From contig ADNK01000559.1 in NCBI GenBank assembly GCA_000320545.1, forward strand, positions 1 to 37,500: a stretch of DNA of 37,500 nucleotides, given 5' to 3'. Every line of letters begins with the position of its first letter. The stretch's first letter is position 1. Made by a program: the position numbers and the translations under genes. Below the pieces are notes generated by a model. The model was not told the origin of the DNA. It did not search any database and saw only the letters and a list, made by a program, of their open reading frames with translations. Below are positions 12,681 through 23,866 of this stretch, in pieces. The DNA is from Bigelowiella natans CCMP2755. Its lineage: Eukaryota; Cercozoa; Chlorarachniophyceae.

Positions 12681-13922
12681 TTATTCATTCACATCATTTG
12701 TACCAAATATATTTAAAAGAGCCTTTACTCGAGTCTTACGGAGTTCATCCGCTGATAATCGTGAATGAATTCCGGATGTAAGCGCCTGTTTTACTGATTG
12801 GAGTTCCAAAATATTCTCCTCAATGCTGTCTTTGACCACAAACTTCCAGACTTGCACATCTCTCTGTATCGAAAGGGAAAAACGGCACGCACGTATCGGT
12901 TTGAATGATAATGAGATAATTCGATGAATAAAATGTTGCTACATAGACTTATCTGTTAACGACCTTTTGTCCCAGCCTGTGAACTCTATCAATGGCCTAG
13001 AGGAAATCCACACGTTAAATCAAACTGCGTTCCGTCGAGTGGTAGCACCAAAAAAATAAAGCGCCGCATGAAGCTAAATAAAAGCCGCTCTTCCTCTTTA
13101 GGACTACTAGACTACCCCTGCTAACTAAGGCTGACAACTGCTGTATACTGTTTTGCACTAATTTGCAATAGCATCAACCTGCATATCGACGGCTGGATTC
13201 CACCATTGATCCATTAAGAATACGTGATTGGCAGCCGTCAGCTACAACGAATCACATGCAACCCAAAACTCGTGAGAGAAAGCAGGGACAATACTTCTTT
13301 TCCACGAACAATACGATGGCTAACTTAGTTAGGTGTGGTTACGGGCTATACATCGATTGCAACGCCTCCTGCTCTCAGAGAGAGGAGCATCACATTGGGA
13401 GAGTGGGGGCTCGGATCAGAAAATCGTCGAATCTGCTGCGCACGCGTTCCAACGTCAACACGCCCATCCACGCGACAAACCTGAAATACATCCGATTTTG
13501 CCCTTGTTTAGGTCATCGACGAGTGGCTTGCTAATTGGACAACTATCAATACATACAGAGGAAAAACTAATCCTTTCTTTTGGGAAAATCCCCATCGAAC
13601 CATCTATCTAGTTGCAGGTGCTGTTGCTGCTTACGTTGAGCCCTGCATCGGTCAAATGCCGCTGAAGTCTATCCAGAAACGTTGTGAACTGAGAGATGAC
13701 CTGAGGACAATGCCATATTAAGTTAAAGCACTCTCGCTGTTGCTAGCTTTTGCTTGCCATGGTCCTTCAAATAAGAGATGAAATGGAGCTTTTCGGGAGG
13801 GTTCGGATAGAAAGTAGAGCTTTTAAGGAATCATTACCACGCACTTCTGCCCCTTCGAAACCTTTTCTGGATCTCTCATCAGCTCTTGTACGCGGTGAAG
13901 CAAAACTAAGGCCTGATCATTC

Positions 13923-13964
<42 letters not shown>

Positions 13965-14796
13965 CACACATACTCAGAAAATCATTCGAAAAGACGCCGA
14001 CTCCATGCACAAGGTTTCTCCCAACAATGGTATTAACTAGCATGCATGTGGGTGAAAGGAGGAAGAGAGGATATGCATAATAAAGTCCTCCTCCTCCTCC
14101 TCATACTTCTCCCTCATTGCAGCATATGATGAACTCCCAAACCTTGGAGCTTAGTTCCTGTGCACTGTGCAGTTGTTCGTCCTGCTGATTCAAGCCGCTG
14201 CCGATTTTCCCCTGGTCCGATGGTGAAATAGGCGAGATCGAAGGCCGCACGCATTCGCTCGCTTTCAAGGTTTCTAATCGCGTATAGGTGGGCGAGAAGA
14301 TGCACATTCAATTATGATTGGGTGGTATTCTCAAGTAGTGATACAGGATATCAGTAGTATGTATTTACCAAAGCTCAATCAGTAGGATACAATAAGATCT
14401 AAAGATATATTTTCACCATCTTGTCCCCTCCCCACACGCTATTGAATTCGAAAGAAATCCTGGCCAGAACCCTCCCCATTTCACATCGGTCGCAGATGAA
14501 TCGTAAAAACGACAGACCTCGACACATAGGGCAGCGGTGTGTTTCTGTAGCCTTACTTGACAGGATCTCAGACAAACAGCGTGAGCAGAAGAAGTGACCG
14601 CACTGGATGATACATTCAAATACGTAAGGATGAATCGTTCGTCCAACACGTGACGACCAAAGCGTTGTTGGTTGGCCAATGAGGAATATTGGTTTCATCA
14701 ATATCGGAAAAATAGTGAAAGTATCACTCTTCTTCCCACCGGCCATTATCGAGATGATGAAAGTAAAATCTCGCAACACAAGCGAACAGTCCACTT

Positions 14797-14829
<33 letters not shown>

Positions 14830-15004
14830 TATACAAATACAAATACATTTATACATGGCATAAGGGCAGGTAGAGAGAAAAACGACCTTGGTTATCTTAG
14901 CATTCTCCCTGAGAAGAGGGTCAAAGCAGACGAGGCACATGATATCCTCACCGTCCTCATAAACGGCCTTGAGATATACATTTACCACCAATGAAGACTG
15001 TTAC

Positions 15005-15041
<37 letters not shown>

Positions 15042-15845
15042 TGAAACACAAAACTACTGGACAAAACGCATTGTTTGAATCCGTGCTCTCAGATAGCAGA
15101 TGATTCCTATTCGATACCGATTCACCTTAAAGCCTCCTCCTTGTTGGAAGACCTTCTCTAACTTAGAGAGCAGCGTCTCCCTCTCACTTACGGAAAGCCC
15201 ATCGCTCATCAATCTGAGCATGTTCGGGGATGTTGCAGCATTCATAAAAGGGGCAAGAAAACAGCTCTCCCTCCCTAATCTCCCCCCCCTCCCCCCCCCC
15301 TCTCTCTCTCCCTCTCCCTCTGTCTTGATTCGGCGCAAACACTCTCATGCACGTGAACCTGGCCAAGTGTTCCACTGGGACAAGATGGTAATCACAGCAT
15401 ATCTGCTTCAGCCTCGTGAGGCCACCTAAGCAATGATTAATGCGAGGGGGGGGGGTTAACGAAGGAGAAAGGACATCAGCCTGAATTAGCATAAACACAA
15501 AACCAAACAACTAAAAAGACCGATGCCATATGGGTGGTTGTGCTACGGTCATCGCCAATATAATACATAGATGAATACGATACGATACAATGCAACACAA
15601 CACACATAACCGCCTCCTGTATACCTAGGATCTGCCCGTATTTGCTGATGACAGCATCTTCCCCTCCTGCACGATATAGCCCAGATACCCAACTAGAAGA
15701 AACGATTGCATCAGTTTAGCACGTGTGCGAAAAATAACTCATCGAAATTCCGTGCAGTAGCAAGATAGCAACATCCTTGCTCTTCATTACCCTACCTGCG
15801 CATGTGGTCAATTACAGAATCGTATATCTGATGATAATTAGGATA

Positions 15846-15878
<33 letters not shown>

Positions 15879-16415
15879 ATGATGATTATGACGATGATGA
15901 TGGTTATGGAGGAGGAATACGCTAAGTTCATCAGGAATAAGACGATGGATGATGCGACAAATCTATCCCCCCCTCCATATTCCTCCTCCTCCCCCTCCTT
16001 TCTAAAGCAGTAATCCATGCTAGGCCCTACTCGTCTTTCGTGGTCATTCAGTTGTATCTTTGCAAGATGGATCTAAAATGTCGGTGGGGAAAGCAAAAGA
16101 GCAGGAATATGCGACGATGATGGCCTCAGTATATGCATTGATGATCACAGATACAACGCTTGGGGAGATAGATATGAGGAAGGAGAGGAAGGAGCTTGTG
16201 CGGGGGGAAACAATATTTTGCTTACATATTTCGGCGGCAGTCTCGTTGCATTGTGCATATTTAGAATGGTCTTGTTCCGCCGCAACCTACCAGCGCATAT
16301 TTAATTATACGCATAATTTGTTGGAACATGCTGTTCTAAGTATGAGTCCTTCCTCCTCCTCCTCCTCCTCCTCCTCCTGCTGCTGCTGCTGCTCATACTT
16401 GTGCTACTACCAGTA

Positions 16416-16447
<32 letters not shown>

Positions 16448-16584
16448 TTCCTACTACTAATACCCGATCGATTTGAACAACGTCCTTAATCTGGTAAGAG
16501 CAACATGGTCACCGCCTTTATACGGAACTCCTATGCTTTTGTCCCACCTACATAGGGCAGATGATGACGACAACGACGAGATGG

Positions 16585-16615
<31 letters not shown>

Positions 16616-17442
16616 AAAACAAGTCAAGGGAAAGAAGGCACGAGCAGGCGTGGTAGTGGTGGAAGTAATAGCAGCAAGAAATCAGGAGAAGGAGAAAGGC
16701 AAAGAGGCGAGGGGGGGAGAACAGATTCTTTTCTTAGACAGGGTAAGAGTAGCGGAGGAGGCAGCCATTAGAAAAAGAGTATCATCACCATATTTTGTTT
16801 CGATGAAAGGGGTCAATCTTGAGGATTCGCAGCACTGAATGGACGTCGTTTAAGCTGTTTACGACCGGAGTGCCTGCAGGATCATCGAAGCACACCGTTC
16901 ATTCATTCATTCGTTCGTTGGTGCGTGCGTGCGCAGTGCTATGGTTTATCGCCGAATCAACGATCATCACACAGCTAATCAACATGGCATTAAGTAGCAC
17001 ACCCCACGGGGAGAACTGTGGCGGCCGGATAGGGATGAAGCAATTCAATGGAAAACCGACCGAGCAGGTGGGAGGTTGTTATCATTGCTATCATCGTTGT
17101 TATTCACGCGTGGCAGCTGGGTATACATGCGCGCGCATATGAAGATCTCGACGGGAAAAGGGGAGGGAGAGTGGGTGTTTGTGATTGTCAATCATACCGG
17201 TAAGACACCATGTATACGTGGCATTGATCTGCATAATCGCACTGAAGCCTTTACTCCTGATGAAAGTAAGGAAGAAATAGAGACATAGAAAGAGAGGGGG
17301 GGATGAGGTTATTTTGCTTTCACGCAACAAGAGCCAAAGTGAGTGTGCGCAGTGAAAATGCGTCACTGCTACATGCGGGAGTCTTGTCTTCCCAACTTCA
17401 CACATCTCGTAGTAACAGAATATGCTAACAGAATATGCTCTA

Positions 17443-17475
<33 letters not shown>

Positions 17476-17524
17476 TCCTTAGCAGTGTGGTGTCGCAGCT
17501 TCTGATGGTGGTATCGCGGCAATT

Positions 17525-17560
<36 letters not shown>

Positions 17561-17603
17561 CTTTTGGTTTCTGAGCATGTGGACTTCATCCTGTAGTAGT
17601 AGC

Positions 17604-17637
<34 letters not shown>

Positions 17638-18107
17638 ATAGCATTAAGATTATATAATATCATATCTGTAAAGTATTCGAGACGTATGATATCGCGCGTG
17701 TGAAAGGTACAACGAGGAAGAAGATTGTCTAAAAAGTCAATCGTCATCATCGTGTGAAAGGTACAAAGAGGAAGAAAACCGTCTAAACAGTCAATCGTCA
17801 TCACCAATATCATCGGCATCATCAATACTTTATCATCAGTAGCCAGAGAGTAGTCACACACGCCACGATAACGAAAAGGGGGAGGAGGGGGGGAGATAGG
17901 GGAGACATGAAAGTGAAACGTCCTTACACACACCAGAATCATCCTCCGGAAGTTACGAGTTAGGTCAAAGAGTGAGGGTATCTTGGCCGTTGTCGCGGTG
18001 GTTGAGTTGCTACTACTACTGCTACTACTACTACTATTGATGGAGGAAAGAATATCAACTGCAAGGGTAGGATATGTCGTAAGAATCACGTTGACCCAAG
18101 AACGACG

Positions 18108-18138
<31 letters not shown>

Positions 18139-18284
18139 CGGCCAAGTTTCGCGTCTTTGGCGCTATTGTATTTGGAGTCGTTGTCTCTGTCGTTGTTGTC
18201 GTTGTAGTCGGCATTTGCATCCTCAAGAACACGAGCAAGGTTCTTTTGCAGATTGCGTTTGCGATTCTATTGCAAGGGTAACAC

Positions 18285-18327
<43 letters not shown>

Positions 18328-18665
18328 AAATAATTACGCGATGTACTACCATATAATGGTAGTGATATACATATTGCAACGTTGTCATCAGCAGCAGGTT
18401 GCATCAGCACAGCAGCAGACCGGTCCGTAATAGGTGTGGATGTGGAGAAGCCCTTCCTCCACATGACGCTTAATTTGGTCCTTTGTTTTCGTCAGCATTC
18501 ATGACGAACGAAGAAGCACACAACAGTGGCAGTAGCAGCAGCAACAACAACAAAAACAACAGTGAGCAGCCATCGTAGATAGTTAGTAAGAGTACACCCA
18601 CATCTTCGAGCTAAACATCGTTCTCCCATTAGCCTTGTAAAGGAGTGAGAAGCATAGAATGGCAT

Positions 18666-18708
<43 letters not shown>

Positions 18709-20171
18709 TACACTAGCGAAGAGAATCGATCAGGTTTATTTCTCATAGTTAGTAACTCTCTCTCTTCACGTGCTACTGCCAAAGATATGGATGGATTACC
18801 TCCCAGTGATGCAGAGCGGCGGGGGGGCACACGACGAGAGTCGCGTTTTCGAGGAGCATCTTCGGTGATAGCGACGATGAAGAGAAGGGGGAGGATGAAC
18901 CGTTGTCGTCGTAGCAATCCATCCGAAACACGCTCTTTCTATCAGTGAGAATGAGCCCCAAAGATTGAATTGTCTTGCCTGTTTTTGGGGTTTAAAATGC
19001 AAGTTGCAGTGGTAGGTAGTGGGTGAGTTTTCAAACGCTTTTCCGTGATGAGAAGCGTCGCCGGCGTTGTTGTTTCAGCGTCAAGTCGCATAGCATTAAG
19101 AATATCTGCCTTCTCTTGTTCGTATTTATTGCTTTCCATTCCATACGGGTGAGGTGGGGTGGGGGGAGGCATACCGAGTCCCATGTCGTCATAAAGCAGA
19201 CCCCCAAGCGATAGAATTGGGCGATTACTATAGCAAGGTAGGGGAAAGAGGAAGAAGAAGAAGAAGAAGAAGAAGAAGAAGACGTGATTTGAATAGATCA
19301 TTGCCCTTGATTCACCGATCGATCTCACAATATGTAATTTGTTCATGCAGCTATAGTAAGGTAGATAGATGTAGCTGCATATATCTGAGCATCATAACTT
19401 CCATGGCTGCTTTCACCTTTGCGAGTGGCCAGTGAGCGAGTTCACATAGAGTCCAGAACTATTCCATGAGGAGGCCATTTTGATATTGAAGAACATGTGA
19501 AAGAAGTCGTAAGTAGGAAGAAGAAGAAGAAGATGATGAAGATGATGATGATGATGACGAAGAAGAAGAAGAAGGAAAAGGAGAAGGAGACGAGAAGTAT
19601 TATTGCTGACAACGATGTAATGCATGTGATTGTGATGATGAAGGTGATGATGACGATCATCTGGGTGAGTGACAATAGGTGTTGGTGTAATCGTCGCCCC
19701 CATCCTGTAAGTATCTTCCCCAAATGAACAATGATGACAACGAAGTGTGACTACCGTTGCTCTCTCTCCCAGAAGACAGGTAGTACCGCTGTTGTCGCTG
19801 AATCTTCTTCCTCCTCCTCCTCCTCCCTCCCCTGCTCTATTCCACCTTCGCTAAACTCAACGCCCTCATCGTCGCGTTTGGCGCGATTTTGATGAGCAGC
19901 AATGCCGCTGCTGCTACCGCTGTTAGGTCGGAATCTTCTCGCCGTCATTCCACCCCTCCTCGCAACACATCGGCTGAGGAGCTTTCTTCCCTCTTTCTGC
20001 ACCATCCAACGTATCTTATGGGCGATCATAGCAAATAGGGAGGAGGAGACAAGAAGGACGCCACGCGTAAGCGTGGGCATATTTAGAGACATTTGTAATG
20101 ATAATAATAATAATAATAATAATAATAATATTAATAATACCCAGCAATAGAATATATGGAGTATAAAGATG

Positions 20172-20206
<35 letters not shown>

Positions 20207-20229
20207 GCCAGTACGACCGGTTGGTCAAA

Positions 20230-20266
<37 letters not shown>

Positions 20267-20540
20267 TATATATTCAAAAGGAAAGGGTTATCAGGTAGCA
20301 GAGGAGCAGCTCACCCCTGCGCACTGGTGCGGTTGAAGTTTTGTCTTGAGGCCATTAAGTGGTAGGCAGCTGCAATCCAACTCCCTGATGGCAGTATGGA
20401 TGTAGTTGATCGGTAATGGAGAGGAGGAGGAAGGGGGGGGGTGAGAAGAGACGGGAAAAGACGAAAATGCTCTATTATGGTGGGGCCATCATTAGTAGCT
20501 CACTTCCACAGTCGATAGCTCCACCATGATTATTATCGTC

Positions 20541-20574
<34 letters not shown>

Positions 20575-21505
20575 GCATCGTCATCGTCAGCGCCTCCCTC
20601 TGCCCCATAAGGTCCTCTCCTTACTTATCTTGCTGATTGGTGAGCTGGTCAAATATCTGCTCCATGTTCTCTTCCTATCGATGACGACAACAAAGACAAC
20701 GACGATGCAAAATCATGCGGCAACAACGATCAAACAGGCTTGTAGCATCGTGTGTAGCTCACTTTCTCTTTTCTCTCTTTTACCTGTTGTTGGTGGGTGA
20801 GTTGGTACTTGGGCTTGACATTTACCAAACCGCTATTCAAATGGTTGTTAGCGGAAGAAGTGCTCCCTAAACCAAAGAGGAGGAGGGGGAGGGACAGAAT
20901 GGGGAGGAAGATTATGCTACTGCTACTGCTACCACTACTACTGCTGCCACTACTACTACTACTACTACTACTACCACTACCGATCAAAGCTCTGCATTCC
21001 ATAATACTCCGTCCCCAGAACTGCGCGACGCTGCGTGGTGAGGGAGAGGGAAGATGAGGAAGGGGACAAGCTGCTACTCACAACAATAACAACAACAACA
21101 ACAACGACGACGACGACGACGACAACAACAACAACAAGGTGACCAACAACAACTTGCCTGTGCAGATTGAAGCCCCAGGTGAGAATATAGGCCTGCAGAT
21201 ACGATCTCGAGTCCGGTGAGCCGAAGAGGTGCACGTTCAGCAGTATCCTCCGCGAACTTAGAGAGGCCGCTTCTGAGCTCACCTGAAAACCACGAAATTA
21301 GGCGTAGATGGTAACGTTCGCGATGATGGAGATGGCGGGGGAAAGTAAGAACACAGGGCATCTTTATCCGAGAAGGGTGCGTGGTAGCGGAAGTTGTACA
21401 GCGCACCTGCACGACGGCGTCGGCGCCTACATACTGGCTTAACCGCCAATCGAGGATGGGGGCTAAGCATCCTGCGTGCCTACGCGTGCACACACACACA
21501 AACAT

Positions 21506-21546
<41 letters not shown>

Positions 21547-21617
21547 TACTCTTTTAAGAATAACGAAATCCAACCACTAAGAAAATGGTCAACATCCTCA
21601 TGGAAGATGTTCGTGTT

Positions 21618-21658
<41 letters not shown>

Positions 21659-22373
21659 GTGTAATATCAGCTCGAATAACAGCAACAAAGGTACCTTGAG
21701 GTAGCAGAGATCCATCCAATCTGGTAGGAAGAATAGGATGTGGAAGACGAAGAATCGTCGGTGTTTCTTGCGACACGGTTTATCACCTGAGAAGGAAGAG
21801 GAGGAGAAGAAGAAGAAGAAGAAGAAGACATAAAAAAATAATGGCCAAATTAATGATCATTAAGGGAAGAAGTACAGATGACTATATGATTCTGTTAGCT
21901 GCATCATCATCAGCAGCAGCAGCAGCATCATCACCATCAGCAGCATAACCTTGATCGCATCAGGGTCCCTTCTATTTTGAGGATCTCTACGCAAGTCGAC
22001 TCTATCGCCCACACGAAGAAATAACCCAGTCTGGTAGCGCCGTACACCTGTGATGGTGAAGGTGCATGATGATGATGACGATGACGATCATGATCATGAT
22101 GGCGGTGAGCAATCAGGCAAGACTAGAGTAGTGGCGAGGACCAAAGCACAATCATCAACTCATACTCAGGCATGAGGAGCTGTTGGTAATCATGATTCTT
22201 GTTACTATTACTACCGACACAGGGGACGTTCAGCATCGTGCCGAGGTACATCCTCCTGCTTCCGCCACTGCCTATTTTATTTAACGTCAACAATGATTAT
22301 GCAATGGATTGTTGCACGATATTAAACGCTTTCTAGCAATTCTGTACAGCGCCATCTGTGTGTGCGTGCGTGC

Positions 22374-22420
<47 letters not shown>

Positions 22421-23025
22421 TGTGCGTGTGCGTGTGAGTGGTGCGTATATTCGATCTTCTTACTGCTGCCGCTGCTGCTGCTGCTACTGCTCTGGGCCTG
22501 GAGTCGCTCGGTACATCGCTGGAGAAACGAGAATGCACTTTGAAAGATACTCATTCCCTGATTCTGTTGTTGTTGTTGTTGCTGCTGCTGCTGCTGCTGC
22601 TGGTAGCTGTGCTGATCCCTATCCGTACCAGTGCCTCCTTCTTGCCGTTGATGAGGGAGGGGGGGATGGTTGTTGTTGCTGCTGCTGCTTCCCTCACGGT
22701 TCTCAGCCCAGTCGTGATGAGAAGGATGTGAGTGCCACGAAAATCCTTCTGGAGGGGGGGGCAAGCCATATCTCGTTGGCTGCTCCTGTTGAAGAGGTTG
22801 GGGGTGGGAACTTCGTTGCATATCTTCTTCCATTGGCTCGTCTTGCTCTCCTGCTGCGAGCATGGATGCTTCTCCATTATCAGCATGGTAGTGATATTGC
22901 GAGCGATATTGCGAGCGATATGATGACGATAATTCTTGCTGATGAGGAGGCTGCCCTCCTCCTCCTGAGGGCTGATGGCTATGCCTGGAGAGAGATTTGT
23001 TAGTTTTTAAGAAGAGGTCAGCCAT
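12681..23025 (-). CDS. HLTF: HLTF/Rad5-type HIRAN-SNF2-RING translocase/E3 ligase, 32 exons
   Basis: Exons: 22464-23025, 22215-22271, 21950-22047, 21695-21786, 21407-21479, 21158-21282, 20784-20832, 19755-20014, 19417-19458, 19175-19227, 18800-18978, 18421-18480, 17934-18266, 17562-17590, 17198-17256, 16789-16873, 16464-16547, 16226-16286, 16031-16072, 15796-15827, 15625-15692, 15359-15425, 15126-15213, 14887-14997, 14518-14602, 14143-14273, 13838-13912, 13635-13700, 13352-13480, 13179-13241, 12964-12996, 12681-12863. They give 1,157 residues. Residues 1-187: disordered, poly-Gln 142-154. About 194-300: HIRAN (YLGTML, GVRRYQTG, DPQNRRDPDAIK, QIGWIS, LAPILD). SNF2 lobe 1: DDMGLGKT (Lys472), DEVH 662-665, WCLTGTPVVNSLNDV. 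RING between the lobes: Cys887, 890, 904, His906, Cys909, 912, 927, 930. Lobe 2: VISQFTTFLDRLQ, LLSLRAGGVAIDLTAANHVF, AIDRVHRLGQK. This order defines HLTF/Rad5, which reverse stalled forks and polyubiquitinate PCNA in yeast and mammals. The weakest splice is exon 6/7. Confidence 0.93.
13924..13958. repeat. (AC)n next to a splice acceptor
   Basis: An AC run on the plus strand, so (GT)n in the transcript. It lies 11 bases upstream of the acceptor of the exon at 13838-13912 of the HLTF-like gene. Confidence 0.95.
14800..15039. repeat. (AC)n and (GAT)n flanking the first RING exon
   Basis: (AC)n at 14800-14827 lies in the intron after the first RING exon (14887-14997). (GAT)n at 15005-15039 lies in the intron just before it, ending seven bases from the exon. 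Confidence 0.9.
15846..15900. repeat. (GAT)n microsatellite beside a 32-base exon
   Basis: An interrupted GAT/ATG run 18 bases upstream (in transcript sense) of the 32-base exon 15796-15827 of the HLTF-like gene. Confidence 0.95.
16349..16615. repeat. Cluster of trinucleotide repeats around an SNF2 exon
   Basis: (TCC)n then (TGC)n at about 16349-16393 and (CTA)n at about 16417-16450 lie on one side of exon 16464-16547. (GAT)n at 16584-16615 lies on the other side. Confidence 0.9.
17445..17638. repeat. (AC)n, (TA)n and (TAG)n around the DEVH microexon
   Basis: (AC)n at 17445-17474, (TA)n at about 17526-17557 and (TAG)n at about 17593-17638. The last two abut the 29-base exon 17562-17590 on each side. 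In transcript sense the (CTA)n run forms the acceptor context, and (TA)n begins just after the GTAAA donor. Confidence 0.95.
17562..17590 (-). other. HLTF: 29-base microexon carrying the Walker B DEVH motif
   Basis: Exon 14 of the HLTF-like gene. It reads DEVHMLRNQ plus two bases of the next Lys codon. Flanks are CTACTACAG before and GTAAAT after. The previous exon ends FRRMIL at phase 0 and the next begins with G then AGTAAAGGC, so RMIL-DEVHMLRNQ-KSKGFS is restored. SNF2 proteins have DExH at this place, after an RxxILDE-type strand. Confidence 0.9.
18009..18138. repeat. Two coding microsatellites giving poly-Ser inserts
   Basis: (CTA)n at about 18009-18034 and (GAT)n at about 18108-18138, read on the minus strand as AGT and TCA codons. 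Both lie inside exon 17934-18266 and encode Ser runs on either side of VNVILTTYPTLAVDIL, between SNF2 motifs Ia and II. Splicing around them would remove the conserved LTTY strand. Confidence 0.85.
18289..18704. repeat. (AC)n and (CT)n in introns
   Basis: (AC)n at 18289-18322 and (CT)n at about 18667-18704 occupy the introns on either side of exon 18421-18480 of the HLTF-like gene. Confidence 0.95.
19246..19576. repeat. (GAA)n and (GAA/GAT)n in introns
   Basis: (GAA)n at 19246-19282 lies before the Walker A exon and supplies a CTT-rich tract in transcript sense. A mixed GAA/GAT array at about 19518-19576 lies in the intron before exon 19417-19458. Confidence 0.95.
20098..20573. repeat. (AAT)n, (AT)n, (AC)n and (CAT)n cluster
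   Basis: Four different arrays in one intron of the HLTF-like gene (20015-20783): AAT at 20098-20131, AT at 20176-20203, AC at 20231-20262 and CAT at about 20538-20573. Confidence 0.95.
20916..21137. repeat. (TAC)n and (AAC)n/(GAC)n array
   Basis: Interrupted TAC/TGC run at 20916-20973 and AAC then GAC runs at about 21081-21137. Both fall in the proposed GC-AG intron 20833-21157 of the HLTF-like gene. Confidence 0.9.
21512..21829. repeat. (AT)n, (CT)n and (GAA)n near HIRAN exons
   Basis: AT at 21512-21542 and CT at 21619-21655 lie in the intron between HIRAN exons 4 and 5. GAA at about 21797-21829 lies just upstream of the acceptor of exon 21695-21786. Confidence 0.95.
22373..22602. repeat. 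(GT)n(GA)n in intron 1 and coding (TGY)n for poly-Gln
   Basis: A compound GT/GA array at 22373-22420 lies in intron 1 of the HLTF-like gene. The TGT/TGC run at 22566-22602 is in exon 1 and reads as CAA/CAG, giving 13 Gln at residues 142-154. Confidence 0.9.
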
Positions 23026-23130
23026 GAATCATATCTCCGATGTGCCACATCAATGAAGCACGTCACACCGGATTTGTGCATGTGTCAATATTCGGTGTGT
23101 AATTTAACACAGGTTTGGACATTCAATTTG

Positions 23131-23866
23131 TTATACGTGCCTGTTCTGAAGGAGAATCTCCACGGCACCATTCACGTCTCCACCGCTCGCACGGAGGGCC
23201 TTATTATTTGCCAAATCACTTAAGGTTACGTGTGCGACAAATCACAAATATGTGGTGTGCATCCAAGGACGAGCATATATTTACTATCCAACTCATGATC
23301 ATTAGTATTCTCTTACCGCTACGATTTGGTGGTTGTCGTTAAATCCCATCTCATGGAGCCACTAGGGGGAAAGTAAGGTATTTCGTGAGAAGAATTTGAA
23401 TTATACTTGAGCTTAGATTGAAGAGAGTGACTTTCTATGAGTAATATACTTATTAGCGCTAATAGTTTTTGCACCTTAAAATTGTTGGCGAGTTGGTTAA
23501 CAAGTTCGGGCTGCGCTGCCGCCGCCGTCGCCGCTGCTCCTCTCCCCGGTCCTCCTCCAGCAGCTAAAACTGAGTCGCGGCTCGACAAAGAAGAAGTTGA
23601 ATCATCGTCATCACCATACGACGGTAACATAACCATGCCCAAACGTCTTACACGCCCAGGCATGATTACCCCTTCTTCCGACCCCAACCTGCATGTTGAA
23701 AAGAAAGAGATATCAGTTTAGTTTCCTGCACGTTGCCACCCTCAGCATATGCTCACCTTTCGCAAAGCAAGCAGAAACAAATGATGATGGCCGCCAGGAT
23801 GAAGCGACCGCGTCTTCTGGTTCTCACGCTGCATCCCAGCCTCGAGGCAACTGGCCCAAGTCGCAT
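23131..23866 (-). CDS. UBA-domain protein with N-terminal membrane segment
   Basis: Exons 23757-23866, 23475-23688, 23317-23361 and 23131-23199 give 145 residues. The C-terminal 40 residues are a clear ubiquitin-associated (UBA) domain: WLHEMGFNDNHQIVA joined to ALRASGGDVNGAVEILLQN, with the MGF loop and the GDVNxAVxxLL helix. UBA domains bind ubiquitin. The N-terminus has a basic stretch (RTRRRGR) and then FILAAIIICFCLLCE, a likely signal anchor or transmembrane helix. The middle is low-complexity (four Asp, Ala/Gly-rich). A membrane segment plus C-terminal UBA recalls UBAC2/Dsc2-type ERAD proteins, which have more transmembrane helices, so upstream exons may be missing. However, the frame before ATG 23866 closes at a stop with no other Met. 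The gene ends 105 bases upstream of the HLTF-like start, on the same strand. Confidence 0.7.

Noticed and set aside
16060-16476. Plus-strand frame with Ser, Cys and Thr runs
   Set aside because: It is the antisense of HLTF-like exons plus intronic trinucleotide arrays.
20098-20573. Arrays of evenly spaced short repeats that could suggest CRISPR
   Set aside because: They are simple di- and trinucleotide microsatellites without unique spacers, in a eukaryotic gene.
22362-23003. 213-residue plus-strand frame with Cys, Val and Ala runs
   Set aside because: It is the shadow of the poly-Gln exon 1 of the HLTF-like gene on the other strand.
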